From positions 1,612,001 through 1,676,000 of the forward strand of contig NZ_CP109485.1 in NCBI RefSeq assembly GCF_035918235.1: DNA of 64,000 bases, read 5' to 3'. This DNA comes from Streptomyces sp. NBC_01445. Its GTDB lineage: Bacteria > Actinomycetota > Actinomycetes > Streptomycetales > Streptomycetaceae. Position numbers and translations under genes: made by a program. This document shows positions 18,549 to 27,187 of the stretch, one piece after another (the first letter of the stretch is position 1; every line of letters starts with the position of its first letter). The notes beneath the pieces are model-generated. The model was given only the letters and a program-made list of their open reading frames with translations, was not told the origin of the DNA and made no database searches.

Positions 18549-19559
18549 ATGGCTGACATCAAGCGACGCTTCGGACTGCACCACTTGCGCTCCGCGCCCA
18601 CCACCCACATCCGTCACCACAAGCGCGGAGCGCTCGCCCACGACGGCACGGGCCTGAGCTTCTGGTTCCGGGCGCTGAGCGCGGCACTGTCCGAAGTGCC
18701 CGTGGACGACCGGGAGTTGGCGGTCACGTTCCATGCCCGGACCGCCGACTTCCAGGACGTCGCCGTGCAGGCCTCGGTGACGTACCGGATCAGCGACCCC
18801 GCGCTCGCCGCCGCCCGGCTCGACTTCTCGCTCGACCCGGACACCGGCGCCTGGCGCGGCACTCCCCTGGAACAGCTGTCCGCCCTGCTCACGGAGACGG
18901 CGCAGCAGCACGCGCTGGATGTTCTGGCGCGCACCCCGCTCGCGGAGGTCCTCGCGGACGGTGTGACGGCGGTGCGCGAACGGGTTGCGGCGGGTCTCGC
19001 CGCGGAGCCCCGGCTGCCCGCGACCGGCGTGGAGGTCGTCACCGTGCGCGTCGTGGCGCTGCGCCCCGAGCCCGAGGTGGAGCGGGCGCTGCGCACGCCG
19101 GCCAGGGAGCGGATCCAGCAGGAGGCCGACCGGGCGACGTACGAGCGGCGCGCGGTGGCGGTCGAGCGGGAACGCGCCATCGCCGAGAACGAGCTCGGCA
19201 GCCGCATCGAACTGGCCCGGCAGGAAGAGCAGTTGGTGGCGCAGCGCGGCACGAACGCACGCCGCGAGGCCGAGGAGAACGCGGCGGCGGACGCGGTACG
19301 CGCCGAGGCCGAGGCGGCGCGGGCGGTGCGCCTGGCGGGCGGCGAGGCGGAGGCGGCACGTGCGGTCGGCGAGGCGCGGGCGCACGCGCAGGAGGCGTGG
19401 CTGCGGGTCCACTCCGAGGTGGACGCCGCGACCCTGCACGCCCTCGCCGCCACGCAGCTGGCACAGAACGTGCCGCGGATCGAGAACCTGACCCTCTCCC
19501 CCGACGTGCTCACAGGTCTGCTCGCCCGGCTCGGCCACGACCGCGGTGAGCGGTCGTGA
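18549..19559 (+). CDS. SPFH/band 7 (flotillin-like) domain protein
   Basis: The 336 residues form an SPFH domain over roughly the first 180 (VQASVTYRISDPALAAARL is the band 7 core), then a long charged coiled-coil of Ala/Glu/Arg at about 185-275 (ARRRAEEN-type heptads), and a short C-terminal part. Flotillin-like proteins assemble on membranes through this coil. No N-terminal membrane helix is visible, so attachment would be peripheral. AGGGGG precedes the ATG. The stop overlaps the next start (GTGA at 19556-19559), which couples it to an NAD-kinase-like protein; this pairing suggests a shared, unknown job. Confidence 0.85.
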   Translation: MADIKRRFGLHHLRSAPTTHIRHHKRGALAHDGTGLSFWFRALSAALSEVPVDDRELAVTFHARTADFQDVAVQASVTYRISDPALAAARLDFSLDPDTGAWRGTPLEQLSALLTETAQQHALDVLARTPLAEVLADGVTAVRERVAAGLAAEPRLPATGVEVVTVRVVALRPEPEVERALRTPARERIQQEADRATYERRAVAVERERAIAENELGSRIELARQEEQLVAQRGTNARREAEENAAADAVRAEAEAARAVRLAGGEAEAARAVGEARAHAQEAWLRVHSEVDAATLHALAATQLAQNVPRIENLTLSPDVLTGLLARLGHDRGERS

Positions 19560-20455
19560 CGCTCGCACCGCGCGCGGTGCTCGTCCACCGGACCACGGAG
19601 TACGAGGAGTTGCTGGCCCGGCACGGCACGCACGGCCAGGCCGCCTTCTTCCTCTCCTCGCGCGGGCGCTCCGTCGAGGAGGTGGCCGAGCGCCATCACC
19701 GTACGGCGCGCGCCCTCGCGGAGGTCGCGGCGGCCGTGCCGCTGTCGTGGCGCAGGACCCGTCTCGAGCGCGCGGATCTGGACCGGTTCCTGTTCGGCCC
19801 GGAGGACGTGGTGATCGTCGTGGGGCAGGACGGTCTGGTCGCGAACGCGGCCAAGTACCTTTCGGGCCAGCCGGTCGTCGGCATCGACGCGGAACCGGGA
19901 CGCAATCCCGGGGTGTTGGTGCGGCACCGCGTGGCCGACGCCGCGAAGCTGCTTCCGGCGGCCGTCTCGGGCCGTGCCGCCGCCGACGAACTCACCATGG
20001 TGGAGGCGGTCGCCGACGACACACAGCGGCTGCTCGCGCTCAACGAGATCTACCTCGGCCCGCCGTCGCACCAGACGGCGCGCTACCGGATCGGCCCCGA
20101 CGACGACACGCACGCACCCGAGGCCCAGGCGTCCTCGGGTGTCCTGGTCGGCACCGGGACCGGCGCCACCGGCTGGCTGCGTTCGCTGTGGCAGCAGCAC
20201 GCGAGCACACTCCCGCTGCCGGCCCCGGCGGAGGCCCGGCTGCTCTGGTTCGTGCGGGAGGCCTGGCCTTCACCCGCCACCGGCACGTCCCAGGTGGAGG
20301 GCTCCCTCGGCCCCGGCGACCGTCTGCGCGTCACGGTCGAGTCCGACCGCCTGGTGGCCTTCGGCGACGGCGTGGAGAGCGACGCCCTGGAACTGACCTG
20401 GGGTCAGACGGTGCGAGTGGGAAGAGCGAAGGAGCAGCTGCGGCTGGTGACGTGA
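19556..20455 (+). CDS. NAD kinase-like protein coupled to the SPFH gene
   Basis: The 299 residues resemble the NAD kinase/diacylglycerol kinase superfamily. VVIVVGQDGLVANAAKYL corresponds to the GGDG nucleotide motif (here GQDG), ALNEIYLG to the conserved NE/ND motif, and VLVGTGTGATGW to the ligand loop normally STPTGSTAY. The overall order and spacing fit. It is not the housekeeping NAD kinase, as the signature residues deviate; it may phosphorylate another nucleotide or only bind one. The GTG start overlaps the SPFH stop. It ends 16 bp from the convergent YceI gene. Confidence 0.65.
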   Translation: MTLAPRAVLVHRTTEYEELLARHGTHGQAAFFLSSRGRSVEEVAERHHRTARALAEVAAAVPLSWRRTRLERADLDRFLFGPEDVVIVVGQDGLVANAAKYLSGQPVVGIDAEPGRNPGVLVRHRVADAAKLLPAAVSGRAAADELTMVEAVADDTQRLLALNEIYLGPPSHQTARYRIGPDDDTHAPEAQASSGVLVGTGTGATGWLRSLWQQHASTLPLPAPAEARLLWFVREAWPSPATGTSQVEGSLGPGDRLRVTVESDRLVAFGDGVESDALELTWGQTVRVGRAKEQLRLVT

Positions 20456-20471
20456 ACCCCCAGCACCGTGG

Positions 20472-21383
20472 CTACTCAGGCGGCGTGGGTGTGTCGTGGC
20501 TGTGGTACATCGCCTGGATGTCGAGCTCCAGCTTCACGGTGGGTCCGACCACCGCGATACCGCGGGCCAGCATGCTCCGCCAGTCCAGCGTGTAGTCCTC
20601 GCGGTGGAGTTCGGCCGTGGCGAGGGCCGCGCAGCGCAGCTCCTCCGCGTAACCGCCGTTGACCATGCCGAGATAGCCGGTGTCCAGCTCCACCGTGCGG
20701 CTCACGCCGTGCATGGTGAGGGCGCCCTGGATCGTCCACTTGGTGCCGCCGCGGTACAGGAAGCGGTCGGAGGAGAAGTGGATGTACGGATAGCGCTCGA
20801 CATCGAGGAAGTCGGCCGAACGCAGGTGGTTGTCCCGGGTCTTGTTGCCCGTCGTGATGCTCGCCGCGTCGATCTGCACCTCGACCCGCGAGTCAGCCAT
20901 GTCGTTCGCGACCTGGATGCCGCCGTCGAAGCGGGTGAACCGGCCGTGGACGTGGGCCATGCCGACGTGCTTGGCGATGAACCGGATCGCGGTGTGCGGC
21001 GGGTCGAAGAGCCAGGTGCCGGGCTGCGGCAGCTCCGGCGGGCGCCCCATGTGCAGCTGCACCGAGGTCAGCGGGAGCGTTTCACCGGCGACGACGTCGA
21101 GGGTCTGCTGGTGGGGCTGGAGGCCGTCGGCCGCGATCATGACGCCGTACCGGCCGGGCGGCAGCGTGAGGAAGACGAGGCCGTACGGGTCGCTGGTCAC
21201 CTTCGCCACGACGCGGCCGTTGGCGACCCGCGTCACGGTGACGTCCGCCCCCGACATCGGCTGCCCCATGGGGTCGGCCACCTCGCAGTGGAAGGCGCCG
21301 GCGCCGTGCGGCACGGGGTGCACCAGTCCCGCCCCGCGCGGGTCCCGTCCGGACCGGCTCCTCCTGAACAGCGCGAGGGGCAT
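20472..21383 (-). CDS. YceI-family protein with N-terminal carboxypeptidase-regulatory-like domain
   Basis: This 303-residue protein has two parts. Residues about 25-110 form a beta-sandwich like carboxypeptidase regulatory domains (DPMGQPMSGADVTVTR, LPPGRYGVMI). Residues 120-300 are a YceI lipid-binding lipocalin-like domain (WLFDPPHTAIRFIAKHVGMA, SADFLDVERYPYIHF, GALTMHGVSRTVEL). YceI proteins bind isoprenoid or amide lipids and are usually periplasmic; here no signal peptide is seen, so it is probably cytosolic. The ATG at 21383 is preceded by AAAGG at 8 nt; the GTG 9 bp upstream sits too close to that site. Confidence 0.88.
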   Translation of the reverse strand: MPLALFRRSRSGRDPRGAGLVHPVPHGAGAFHCEVADPMGQPMSGADVTVTRVANGRVVAKVTSDPYGLVFLTLPPGRYGVMIAADGLQPHQQTLDVVAGETLPLTSVQLHMGRPPELPQPGTWLFDPPHTAIRFIAKHVGMAHVHGRFTRFDGGIQVANDMADSRVEVQIDAASITTGNKTRDNHLRSADFLDVERYPYIHFSSDRFLYRGGTKWTIQGALTMHGVSRTVELDTGYLGMVNGGYAEELRCAALATAELHREDYTLDWRSMLARGIAVVGPTVKLELDIQAMYHSHDTPTPPE

Positions 21384-21696
21384 GCAGATCACCTTTCAGA
21401 CTCGGCCGCAGAACCTCCGCAGCGGGCTCGCACATACGATCCCATGTCTGCGATCTCCGCCGATCAAGGGCGCTAAGGGTTACCGGCGGCAACTGCGTGG
21501 TGAATACATGGGAATCCGACATTCCGCCGCCGGGGCGTGTCAGATTCCACAGTCCCCTCACCTTTCACCCACCGCTTGACCATGCGCGCGCTCCTCCCGT
21601 TGGGGGTCCCGGTGCGGTGCCGAACGGGCCAGGACGGGGCGGGTCGGACCCCTGTGACGCAGCGCCACTTCCGCGCCATATGTCTGCCGATTCCGG

Positions 21697-21734
21697 GTCA
21701 ACCGTTGACTCGCTCGATCGCGCTCTGACAGATT
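21697..21734 (+). promoter_or_regulatory. Promoter of the cupin pair with GTCAA-CCG-TTGAC dyad
   Basis: The dyad GTCAA-CCG-TTGAC (21697-21709) overlaps -35 TTGACT (21705-21710); -10 CAGATT (21729-21734) follows after 18 bp. Transcription would start within a few bases of the ATG at 21744, giving a near-leaderless mRNA. The rest of the 360 bp between 21384 and 21743 shows no convincing gene. Confidence 0.45.
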
Positions 21735-21743
21735 CTCGACGCC

Positions 21744-22934
21744 ATGAATGCGACAGAGCCCGACCTCTCCGCCAGGTGGAAACGGTTCGCCGAAGCGCAC
21801 TGGGGCAGGGAGCCCGCCGCGGTCCCGTTCGCCACGGGCCTCGGGCCGGAGCAGGTGTACGGGGCCGTCGCCGCCTCCTGCGCACCGCCCGCCGAGGACG
21901 CGGCCGGCGTCCGCTTCGCCACCGCGTCGCAAGGCCGAATACGTGACGCGGGCGCACTCCTGCCCGGCCCGGACGACCCCGGCCCGGACGCATACCGGGA
22001 CCGGCTCGCTCGTGACCTCGCCGGATCCGGCTGGCTGTTGAGCGTGCACCAGCCGCTGTGGCGCGACTTCGGACTCTGGGCGCGTGTACGCGAACTCGTC
22101 TCCGGACTGTGGCGGGCGGTGGGCTGGCCCACTCTGCCGGTGACGGCCGAACTCGCCCTCGGAGAGCACTGCACCGGCCCCGACGCACCCGCCCCGCGCC
22201 CCGGCTCGTTCGCGCTCACGTGGGTACTCGCCGGGACCATGACGGTCAGGCTCTGGCCCGAGCACACCGGCACCGAGTACCAACTCGCCGCTGGAACAGG
22301 TGACTTGGTGTACTGGCCCGCCGGCTGCCGTCACCTCGATCACTACCTCGACCGCTGCACCACGTTACGGATCGTCGTCCCCGCGCGCCGCGCCGCCGCC
22401 CTCACCCACGTACGGGGACTCCTCGCGGACCGGATGCAGGAGGACCGCGTCTACGCGGGCGCCCCCGGCGTCCTGCCGTTCCCTCCCCCGACGGACCCCG
22501 ACGGCGGGATCGGCGCGGCGGAACCGGTCGCCGCCGCCGCGCGGCTGTTCGCCGGGCTCGCCGCCGGCCCGGGAACGGCCAGGGAGTTGCGCGTGGCGTG
22601 GGCGGCCCGCAGATCGGCGGCGGGGCTCGAACCGGCGCCTTTGCCGCGGCCCGCCGTACCCCTGGCTCCTGGCCTGCGCGTACGGGCCTCGGCCGAGCTC
22701 TTCCGGACACCGAACGGGCCCGGACGCGCCGTGTGGGCCGCGAACGGACACACCCTGGCGGTCGAAGAGCCCGGAGCCGAACGCGTCAGGAACCGGTTGT
22801 GGTCCGAAAGGGCTTTCACCATAAGAGAGTTGGGGCGCGGGTCGCGGATGGCCGCGGAGAAACTGATCCCGCTCCTGTCCGACCTGCATCACATTCGCGC
22901 CATCGAACTGGTGGACGGAGACGGGGCGGAATGA
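21744..22934 (+). CDS. Uncharacterised cupin/JmjC-like protein, first of a coupled pair
   Basis: The 396 residues resemble proteins of the cupin-fold, JmjC/ribosomal-oxygenase type: an alpha-helical N-terminus, a central double-stranded beta-helix (about 130-230; GSFALTWVLAGTMTVRLWP and GTGDLVYWPAGCRHLDHY), and a winged-helix-like C-terminus (about 330-395). It is clearly paralogous to the next gene over the whole length. In known Fe(II)/2-oxoglutarate oxygenases of this fold a HxD...H triad binds iron; a canonical triad is not obvious here, so it may bind a ligand or recognise a peptide without oxidising it. The ATGA overlap at 22931 couples it to its partner. No substrate peptide gene was found nearby. 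Confidence 0.55.
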   Translation: MNATEPDLSARWKRFAEAHWGREPAAVPFATGLGPEQVYGAVAASCAPPAEDAAGVRFATASQGRIRDAGALLPGPDDPGPDAYRDRLARDLAGSGWLLSVHQPLWRDFGLWARVRELVSGLWRAVGWPTLPVTAELALGEHCTGPDAPAPRPGSFALTWVLAGTMTVRLWPEHTGTEYQLAAGTGDLVYWPAGCRHLDHYLDRCTTLRIVVPARRAAALTHVRGLLADRMQEDRVYAGAPGVLPFPPPTDPDGGIGAAEPVAAAARLFAGLAAGPGTARELRVAWAARRSAAGLEPAPLPRPAVPLAPGLRVRASAELFRTPNGPGRAVWAANGHTLAVEEPGAERVRNRLWSERAFTIRELGRGSRMAAEKLIPLLSDLHHIRAIELVDGDGAE

Positions 22935-24292
22935 GGGAGGATCCCCGCGCCGCCGGGCCCGCAAGCGGCGCTGCCGCCGATGTCGAGCAGGGGCAGCAGG
23001 GTCAGCTCGACCGACTCGCCCGGCTCGACTGGCAGGTCTTCGGCGAGCGGTTCTGGGACCGGCAGCCCGTACTCATCGAGTCGGTCGCCCCCGCCCCCTT
23101 CGACGCCCACGAGGCGTTCGAGACCGCCGTCGCCACGGCGCACCGCGGCGGGCCGTTCGGCGTGACGCCCTACGCGGGGTTCGCGGTCGGCGGCGCACCC
23201 CAGACCGACCCCGGCGACTTCCTGCCGCAGCCTAGGGACGGCTCGTATCCGGGCTACCACCAGCGGCTCGTCCGGCAGCTCTCCGGCGAGCCGTACTCCC
23301 TGTCCCTTCAGGCGTTTCACGCGTTCCACCATCCGCTGTGGGCGCGCGAGCGCGCCTTCTTCGCCGGGCTGTGGGCGCGGGTGGGGCAGCCCGTGCCGAG
23401 CGCCTTCACGACGCTGGTCCACGGCACGTACGAGCAGCCGCTAGCCGAGGCGCTTCCCCGGCAGCGTGTCGCGACGTTCCTGTTCGTGCTGGGCGGGCGG
23501 CAGCGCATGCGGTTCGGTGCGGCGGACCGGGGCGCGTCGTTCACCGTCGAGGCCGATCCGGGCGACCTGCTGTACTGGCCGTCGCACCTCTCCCCCGTCG
23601 CCGAGCCCTACGCCGGCTGGGCGTCGACCGGCGTGCGGGTGAGCGTCGTACGGGAGGGGCGGCAGGCGGCGTCCGAGCTCTACGACCTGCTGCACGACGT
23701 CACGCCTGAGACGCTCCTCAGGCCGGACCCGGATCCCGCGGGCGCCGCTCCGCCCGGCGAGGAGGGTCTGCTCGTGCCCGACGCCGAGGCCGGGACGGAG
23801 TTGCCCGCACCCTTGGAGCGCGCGCTTGCGCACTTCCGTGCGGCGGGCGCGCGCGGGCCGCTGGAGGAGCGCGTCGCCCGGCAGTCCCTGCGGCACTGGA
23901 CAGCCGGGGGTTTCCGGCCCGTGCCGCTGCCGGCGCCGCGCGGCAGGTTCGGCGACGACGACGTCGTGCGCGCCACGGAGCGCGTGTTGTGGACCGAGGC
24001 AGCCGGCCGGCGCCTGTTCTCCGCATGCGGCCACGTGGCGGCCACGGAGCTGCCGGCCGCCGACCTGTCCGCCGTACTGCGGGTCCTCAACTCCGGACGA
24101 CCGCTGCCCGTCCGTGAACTCACGCCCGCAGCAAGGGGGTTGCTGGCGGAGCTGACGGCGTTCCGCGCACTGGAACGTCTGAGGACCCGCCGGTCCCTCA
24201 CTGCCCCGGCGCCGGGATCGCCAGGTACTTGTACTCCAGGAACTCGTCGATGCCGACCCGGCCTCCCTCACGTCCGATGCCGGACTGCTTGA
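22931..24292 (+). CDS. Uncharacterised cupin/JmjC-like protein, second of a coupled pair
   Basis: This 453-residue paralogue of the upstream gene has the same layout: helical N-terminus, beta-helix core (about 150-245; VATFLFVLGGRQRMRF, GDLLYWPSHLSPVAEP), and a C-terminal winged-helix-like part. A potential metal site is the His of LVHGTYEQ plus the distal His of SHLSP, but the equivalent positions are not kept in the first gene. Start ATG at 22931 overlaps the previous stop. Its last 30 residues or so run 95 bp into the 3' end of the convergent aldehyde dehydrogenase gene and read as low-complexity Pro/Arg/Cys-rich sequence, suggesting that an original stop near 24200 was lost. Confidence 0.55.
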   Translation: MREDPRAAGPASGAAADVEQGQQGQLDRLARLDWQVFGERFWDRQPVLIESVAPAPFDAHEAFETAVATAHRGGPFGVTPYAGFAVGGAPQTDPGDFLPQPRDGSYPGYHQRLVRQLSGEPYSLSLQAFHAFHHPLWARERAFFAGLWARVGQPVPSAFTTLVHGTYEQPLAEALPRQRVATFLFVLGGRQRMRFGAADRGASFTVEADPGDLLYWPSHLSPVAEPYAGWASTGVRVSVVREGRQAASELYDLLHDVTPETLLRPDPDPAGAAPPGEEGLLVPDAEAGTELPAPLERALAHFRAAGARGPLEERVARQSLRHWTAGGFRPVPLPAPRGRFGDDDVVRATERVLWTEAAGRRLFSACGHVAATELPAADLSAVLRVLNSGRPLPVRELTPAARGLLAELTAFRALERLRTRRSLTAPAPGSPGTCTPGTRRCRPGLPHVRCRTA

Positions 24293-25673
24293 CGCCGCCG
24301 AAGGGCGCGGCCGGGTTGGAGACGAGGCCGGTGTTGAGGCCCACCATGCCGGTCTCCAGGCGTTCCCCGACGCGCAGCGCACGGTCGAGGTCGCGGGTGA
24401 AGAGGTAGCTGACGAGGCCCCATTCGGTGTCGTTGGCGGCGCGCACCACCTCGTCCTCGTCGTCGAACGTGAACAGGGCGGCGACAGGTCCGAAGATCTC
24501 GGTCCCGGTGAGACCGGCGTCGCGCGGCACCCTCACGAGGACGGTCGGCGGGTAGAAGTAGCCTTCTCCGTCCGGGAGTTCGCCTCCGGTGAGGACCTTC
24601 GCGCCGCGGTCCACCGCGTCCCGTACGAGCCGGTCGACCTTGTCGCGGCCCGCGGCGTCGATGAGCGGCCCGACGTTCGTCCCGGGTTGGGTGCCGGGGC
24701 CGACGGTGAGGGCGCTCATGCGGGCGGCCAGCCGGGAGGCGAAGTCGTCGGCGACGGAGCTGTGCACGAAGATGCGGTTCGCGGCCGTGCACGCCTCTCC
24801 CATGTTGCGCATCTTCGCCACCATGGCGCCCTCGACGGCCGTGTCGAGGTCCGCGTCGTCGAAGACGATGAGCGGCGCGTTCCCGCCGAGTTCCATCGAG
24901 GTGCGGACGACGGTGTCGGCGCACTGGGCCAGGAGGACCCGGCCGACCTGGGTCGACCCCGTGAAGGACAGCTTGCGGATGAGTCCGCCGCGCAGCAGCG
25001 GTTCGACGAGGGCGCCGGCGTCCGTGGTGGTGACGACGTTCAGGACGCCGTCGGGCAGGCCCGCCTCGGTGAGGATCCCGGCCAGGGCCAGGGTGCACAG
25101 GGGTGTCTGCGGGGCGGGCTTGAGGACCATGGTGCAGCCCGCGGCGACGGCCGGGCCGATCTTGCGGGTGCCCATGGCGAGCGGGAAGTTCCAGGGGGTG
25201 ACGAGCAGACAGGGGCCGACGGGCCTGCGCATGATCAGGTGGCGGCTGCGTCCGTCGGGCGAGGGCGCGAATCCCCCCTCGATCCGCACGGCCTCCTCGG
25301 AGAACCAGCGGAAGAACTCGGCTGCGTACGTGACCTCGCCGCGCGCCTCGGCGAGGGGCTTGCCCATCTCCAGGGTCATGAGGAGGGCGAGTTCGTCGGT
25401 GCGGGCGATGATGATCTCGTAGGCGCGGCGCAGGATCTCGCTGCGGGCGCGGGGCGCGGTGGCGGCCCACGACTCCTGTGCGGCCGTGGCGGCCTCGGCG
25501 GCGCGCCGGCCGTCGTCGGGCCCGGCATCGGCGACCTCGCACAGGCTCTGGCCGGTGGCCGGGTTGTCGACGGAGAAGGTGCGGCCCCCGGCCGCGTCCT
25601 GGAGACGGCCGCCGATGAGGAGCTGCTTGGGGACGTCCTCGACGACTTGGGGCGTGGGGTGGGTCGTGGTCAT
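24198..25673 (-). CDS. gabD: NAD(P)-dependent succinate-semialdehyde dehydrogenase family
   Basis: The 491-residue aldehyde dehydrogenase has PWNFPLAMGTRKIGPAVAAG and GCTMVLKPAPQTPL at the cofactor and oxyanion sites, the general base Glu in MELGGNAPLIVF, and the catalytic Cys in GEACTAANRIFVH. The length and the KMRNMGEACTAANR context match the GabD/SSADH branch. It follows the aminotransferase gene by 20 bp (ribosome site GGAGG), the standard order of a gabTD unit: GABA to succinate semialdehyde to succinate. Its 3' end overlaps the convergent cupin gene by 95 bp. Confidence 0.88.
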   Translation of the reverse strand: MTTTHPTPQVVEDVPKQLLIGGRLQDAAGGRTFSVDNPATGQSLCEVADAGPDDGRRAAEAATAAQESWAATAPRARSEILRRAYEIIIARTDELALLMTLEMGKPLAEARGEVTYAAEFFRWFSEEAVRIEGGFAPSPDGRSRHLIMRRPVGPCLLVTPWNFPLAMGTRKIGPAVAAGCTMVLKPAPQTPLCTLALAGILTEAGLPDGVLNVVTTTDAGALVEPLLRGGLIRKLSFTGSTQVGRVLLAQCADTVVRTSMELGGNAPLIVFDDADLDTAVEGAMVAKMRNMGEACTAANRIFVHSSVADDFASRLAARMSALTVGPGTQPGTNVGPLIDAAGRDKVDRLVRDAVDRGAKVLTGGELPDGEGYFYPPTVLVRVPRDAGLTGTEIFGPVAALFTFDDEDEVVRAANDTEWGLVSYLFTRDLDRALRVGERLETGMVGLNTGLVSNPAAPFGGVKQSGIGREGGRVGIDEFLEYKYLAIPAPGQ

Positions 25674-25693
25674 GCCTGTTCCTCCGTCCCTGG

Positions 25694-26953
25694 TCAGCGG
25701 GTTGCCGTCGCGGTCTCCACGGCCGCGGCCCAGGCCCGCAGGCCGTCGTCGATCTGCCCCTCGTCGACGATGAGCGCGGGGATCATCCGCACGACGTTGC
25801 CCCAGGGGCCGCAGAGCAGGAGCAGCAGCCCCTCGTCGGCGGCGGCCTGCTGGACGCGTACGGCCGTGGCCGCGTCGGGTTCGCCGTCGGGAGTGGTGAA
25901 CTCGCTGGCGAGCATCAGGCCGAGGCCCCGTACGTCGCCGATCGCCTCGGTCTTCGCGGCGATGTCCTCCAGGCCGGAGCGCAGGCGGGCGCCCATGGCG
26001 GCCGCGTTGGCGACAAGGCCTTCCTCCTCGACGACCTCCAGGGTGGCGACCGCGGCGGCGCAGGCGACGGCGTTGCCGCCGTAGGTGCCGCCCTGCGAGC
26101 CGGGCCGCGCCTTGTGCATCAGCGCCTCGGGGGCGGCGATCCCGGAGAGCGGGAAGCCGCTCGCGAGGCCCTTGGCGGTGATGAGGATGTCGGGGCGTAC
26201 GCCGAAGTGGTCGTGGCCCCAGAAGCGTCCGGTGCGGCCGACGCCGGTCTGCACCTCGTCGAGGATGAGCAGGATGCCGTGGCGGTCGGCGCGCTCCCGG
26301 AGCCCTTGCAGGAAGGCGGAGTTGGCGGGCACGTAGCCGCCTTCGCCGAGGACGGGTTCGACCAGGATCGCCGCGGTGTCGTCCGGGTCGGAGACGGTCT
26401 GGAGGAGGTGGTCGAACTCGCGCAGCGCGAACCGCGTCGCGGTCTCCTCGTCCCAGCCGTAGTGGTAGGCGTTCGGGAAGGGCGTGATGGCGACGCCCGC
26501 CATCAGCGGTCCGAAGCCGGTACGGATCTTCGTGCCGGACGTGGTGAGGGAGGCGGCGGCGACGGTGCGGCCGTGGAAGCCGCCGTGCGCGACGACGATG
26601 TTGGGCCGGCCGGTGGCCTGCCGGGCGAGCCGCATGGCCGCTTCGACGGCCTCGCTGCCGGAGTTGGCGAAGAAGAGGCTGTCGAGGCCTTCGGGCAGCA
26701 CGGATCCCAGCTTCTCGACGAGGCGCTGAAGGGGCCGGTGCAGGACGGTCGTGTACTGGCCGTGGATGAGGGTGGCCACCTGTTCCTGGGCGGCGGCGAC
26801 CACGCGCGGATGACAGTGGCCGGTGCTGGTGACGCCGATCCCGGCGGTGAAGTCCAGATAGCGGCGGCCGTCGGTGCCGTAGAGATGGACGCCTTCCCCG
26901 CGTTCGGCGACGACGGGGGTGGCCTGGCGCAGATGCTCGGACAGTCGCGTCAT
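25694..26953 (-). CDS. gabT: Class III (4-aminobutyrate-type) aminotransferase
   Basis: The 419-residue PLP enzyme of fold type I has YLDFTAGIGVTSTGHCHP at the N-terminus, FFANSGSEAVEAAMRLAR (PLP-phosphate loop), ILDEVQTGVGRTG with the PLP-contacting Asp, and ITAKGLASGFPLS with the Schiff-base Lys. It is full length for GABA or ornithine-type aminotransferases. The adjoining semialdehyde dehydrogenase favours GABA or a related omega-amino acid. I choose the ATG at 26953, preceded by GGTGGAGGC; the longer frame upstream has no homology. It diverges from the ROK regulator gene over 234 bp. Confidence 0.88.
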   Translation of the reverse strand: MTRLSEHLRQATPVVAERGEGVHLYGTDGRRYLDFTAGIGVTSTGHCHPRVVAAAQEQVATLIHGQYTTVLHRPLQRLVEKLGSVLPEGLDSLFFANSGSEAVEAAMRLARQATGRPNIVVAHGGFHGRTVAAASLTTSGTKIRTGFGPLMAGVAITPFPNAYHYGWDEETATRFALREFDHLLQTVSDPDDTAAILVEPVLGEGGYVPANSAFLQGLRERADRHGILLILDEVQTGVGRTGRFWGHDHFGVRPDILITAKGLASGFPLSGIAAPEALMHKARPGSQGGTYGGNAVACAAAVATLEVVEEEGLVANAAAMGARLRSGLEDIAAKTEAIGDVRGLGLMLASEFTTPDGEPDAATAVRVQQAAADEGLLLLLCGPWGNVVRMIPALIVDEGQIDDGLRAWAAAVETATATR

Positions 26954-27100
26954 GCCTCCACCCTCAACGCTGAGCCGAAAGGACGTCAATGGGCCCTCTG
27001 TGACGATCCGCCCCCTGGGGGCACGGGTCGCCCGGGTGGCCTCGACGACCCTCGACTCCGTCACCCGTCGCAGGCCCGCTCGCCCAATTCGCAAGAGTTC

Positions 27101-27167
27101 TGCGTAACCGGCTCAACCGGCAGGGTTCCCAAGGGAGTCGGGTTATGCAACAGTCCTGCGCAACCCG
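27101..27167. promoter_or_regulatory. Candidate ROK-regulator operator
   Basis: Imperfect dyad CGGGTTATGCA (27139-27149) / TGCGCAACCCG (27157-27167), 9 of 11 positions paired, plus a third half-site TGCGTAACCG at 27101-27110. All lie 20 to 90 bp upstream of the ROK gene and within the divergent promoter region shared with the aminotransferase. Autoregulation is inferred from position. Confidence 0.5.
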
Positions 27168-27187
27168 ATGTGAGGGAGCGGTTCGGC

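Noticed and set aside
21537..21728. Small frame upstream of the cupin pair as a possible peptide precursor
   Set aside because: No ribosome site, arginine/proline-rich composition typical of chance GC-rich frames, and it spans the promoter of the cupin pair.
22598..22930. Longer N-terminus for the second cupin gene
   Set aside because: The upstream part of the frame is antisense-like, Arg-rich shadow of the first cupin gene; the ATGA overlap gives a better start.
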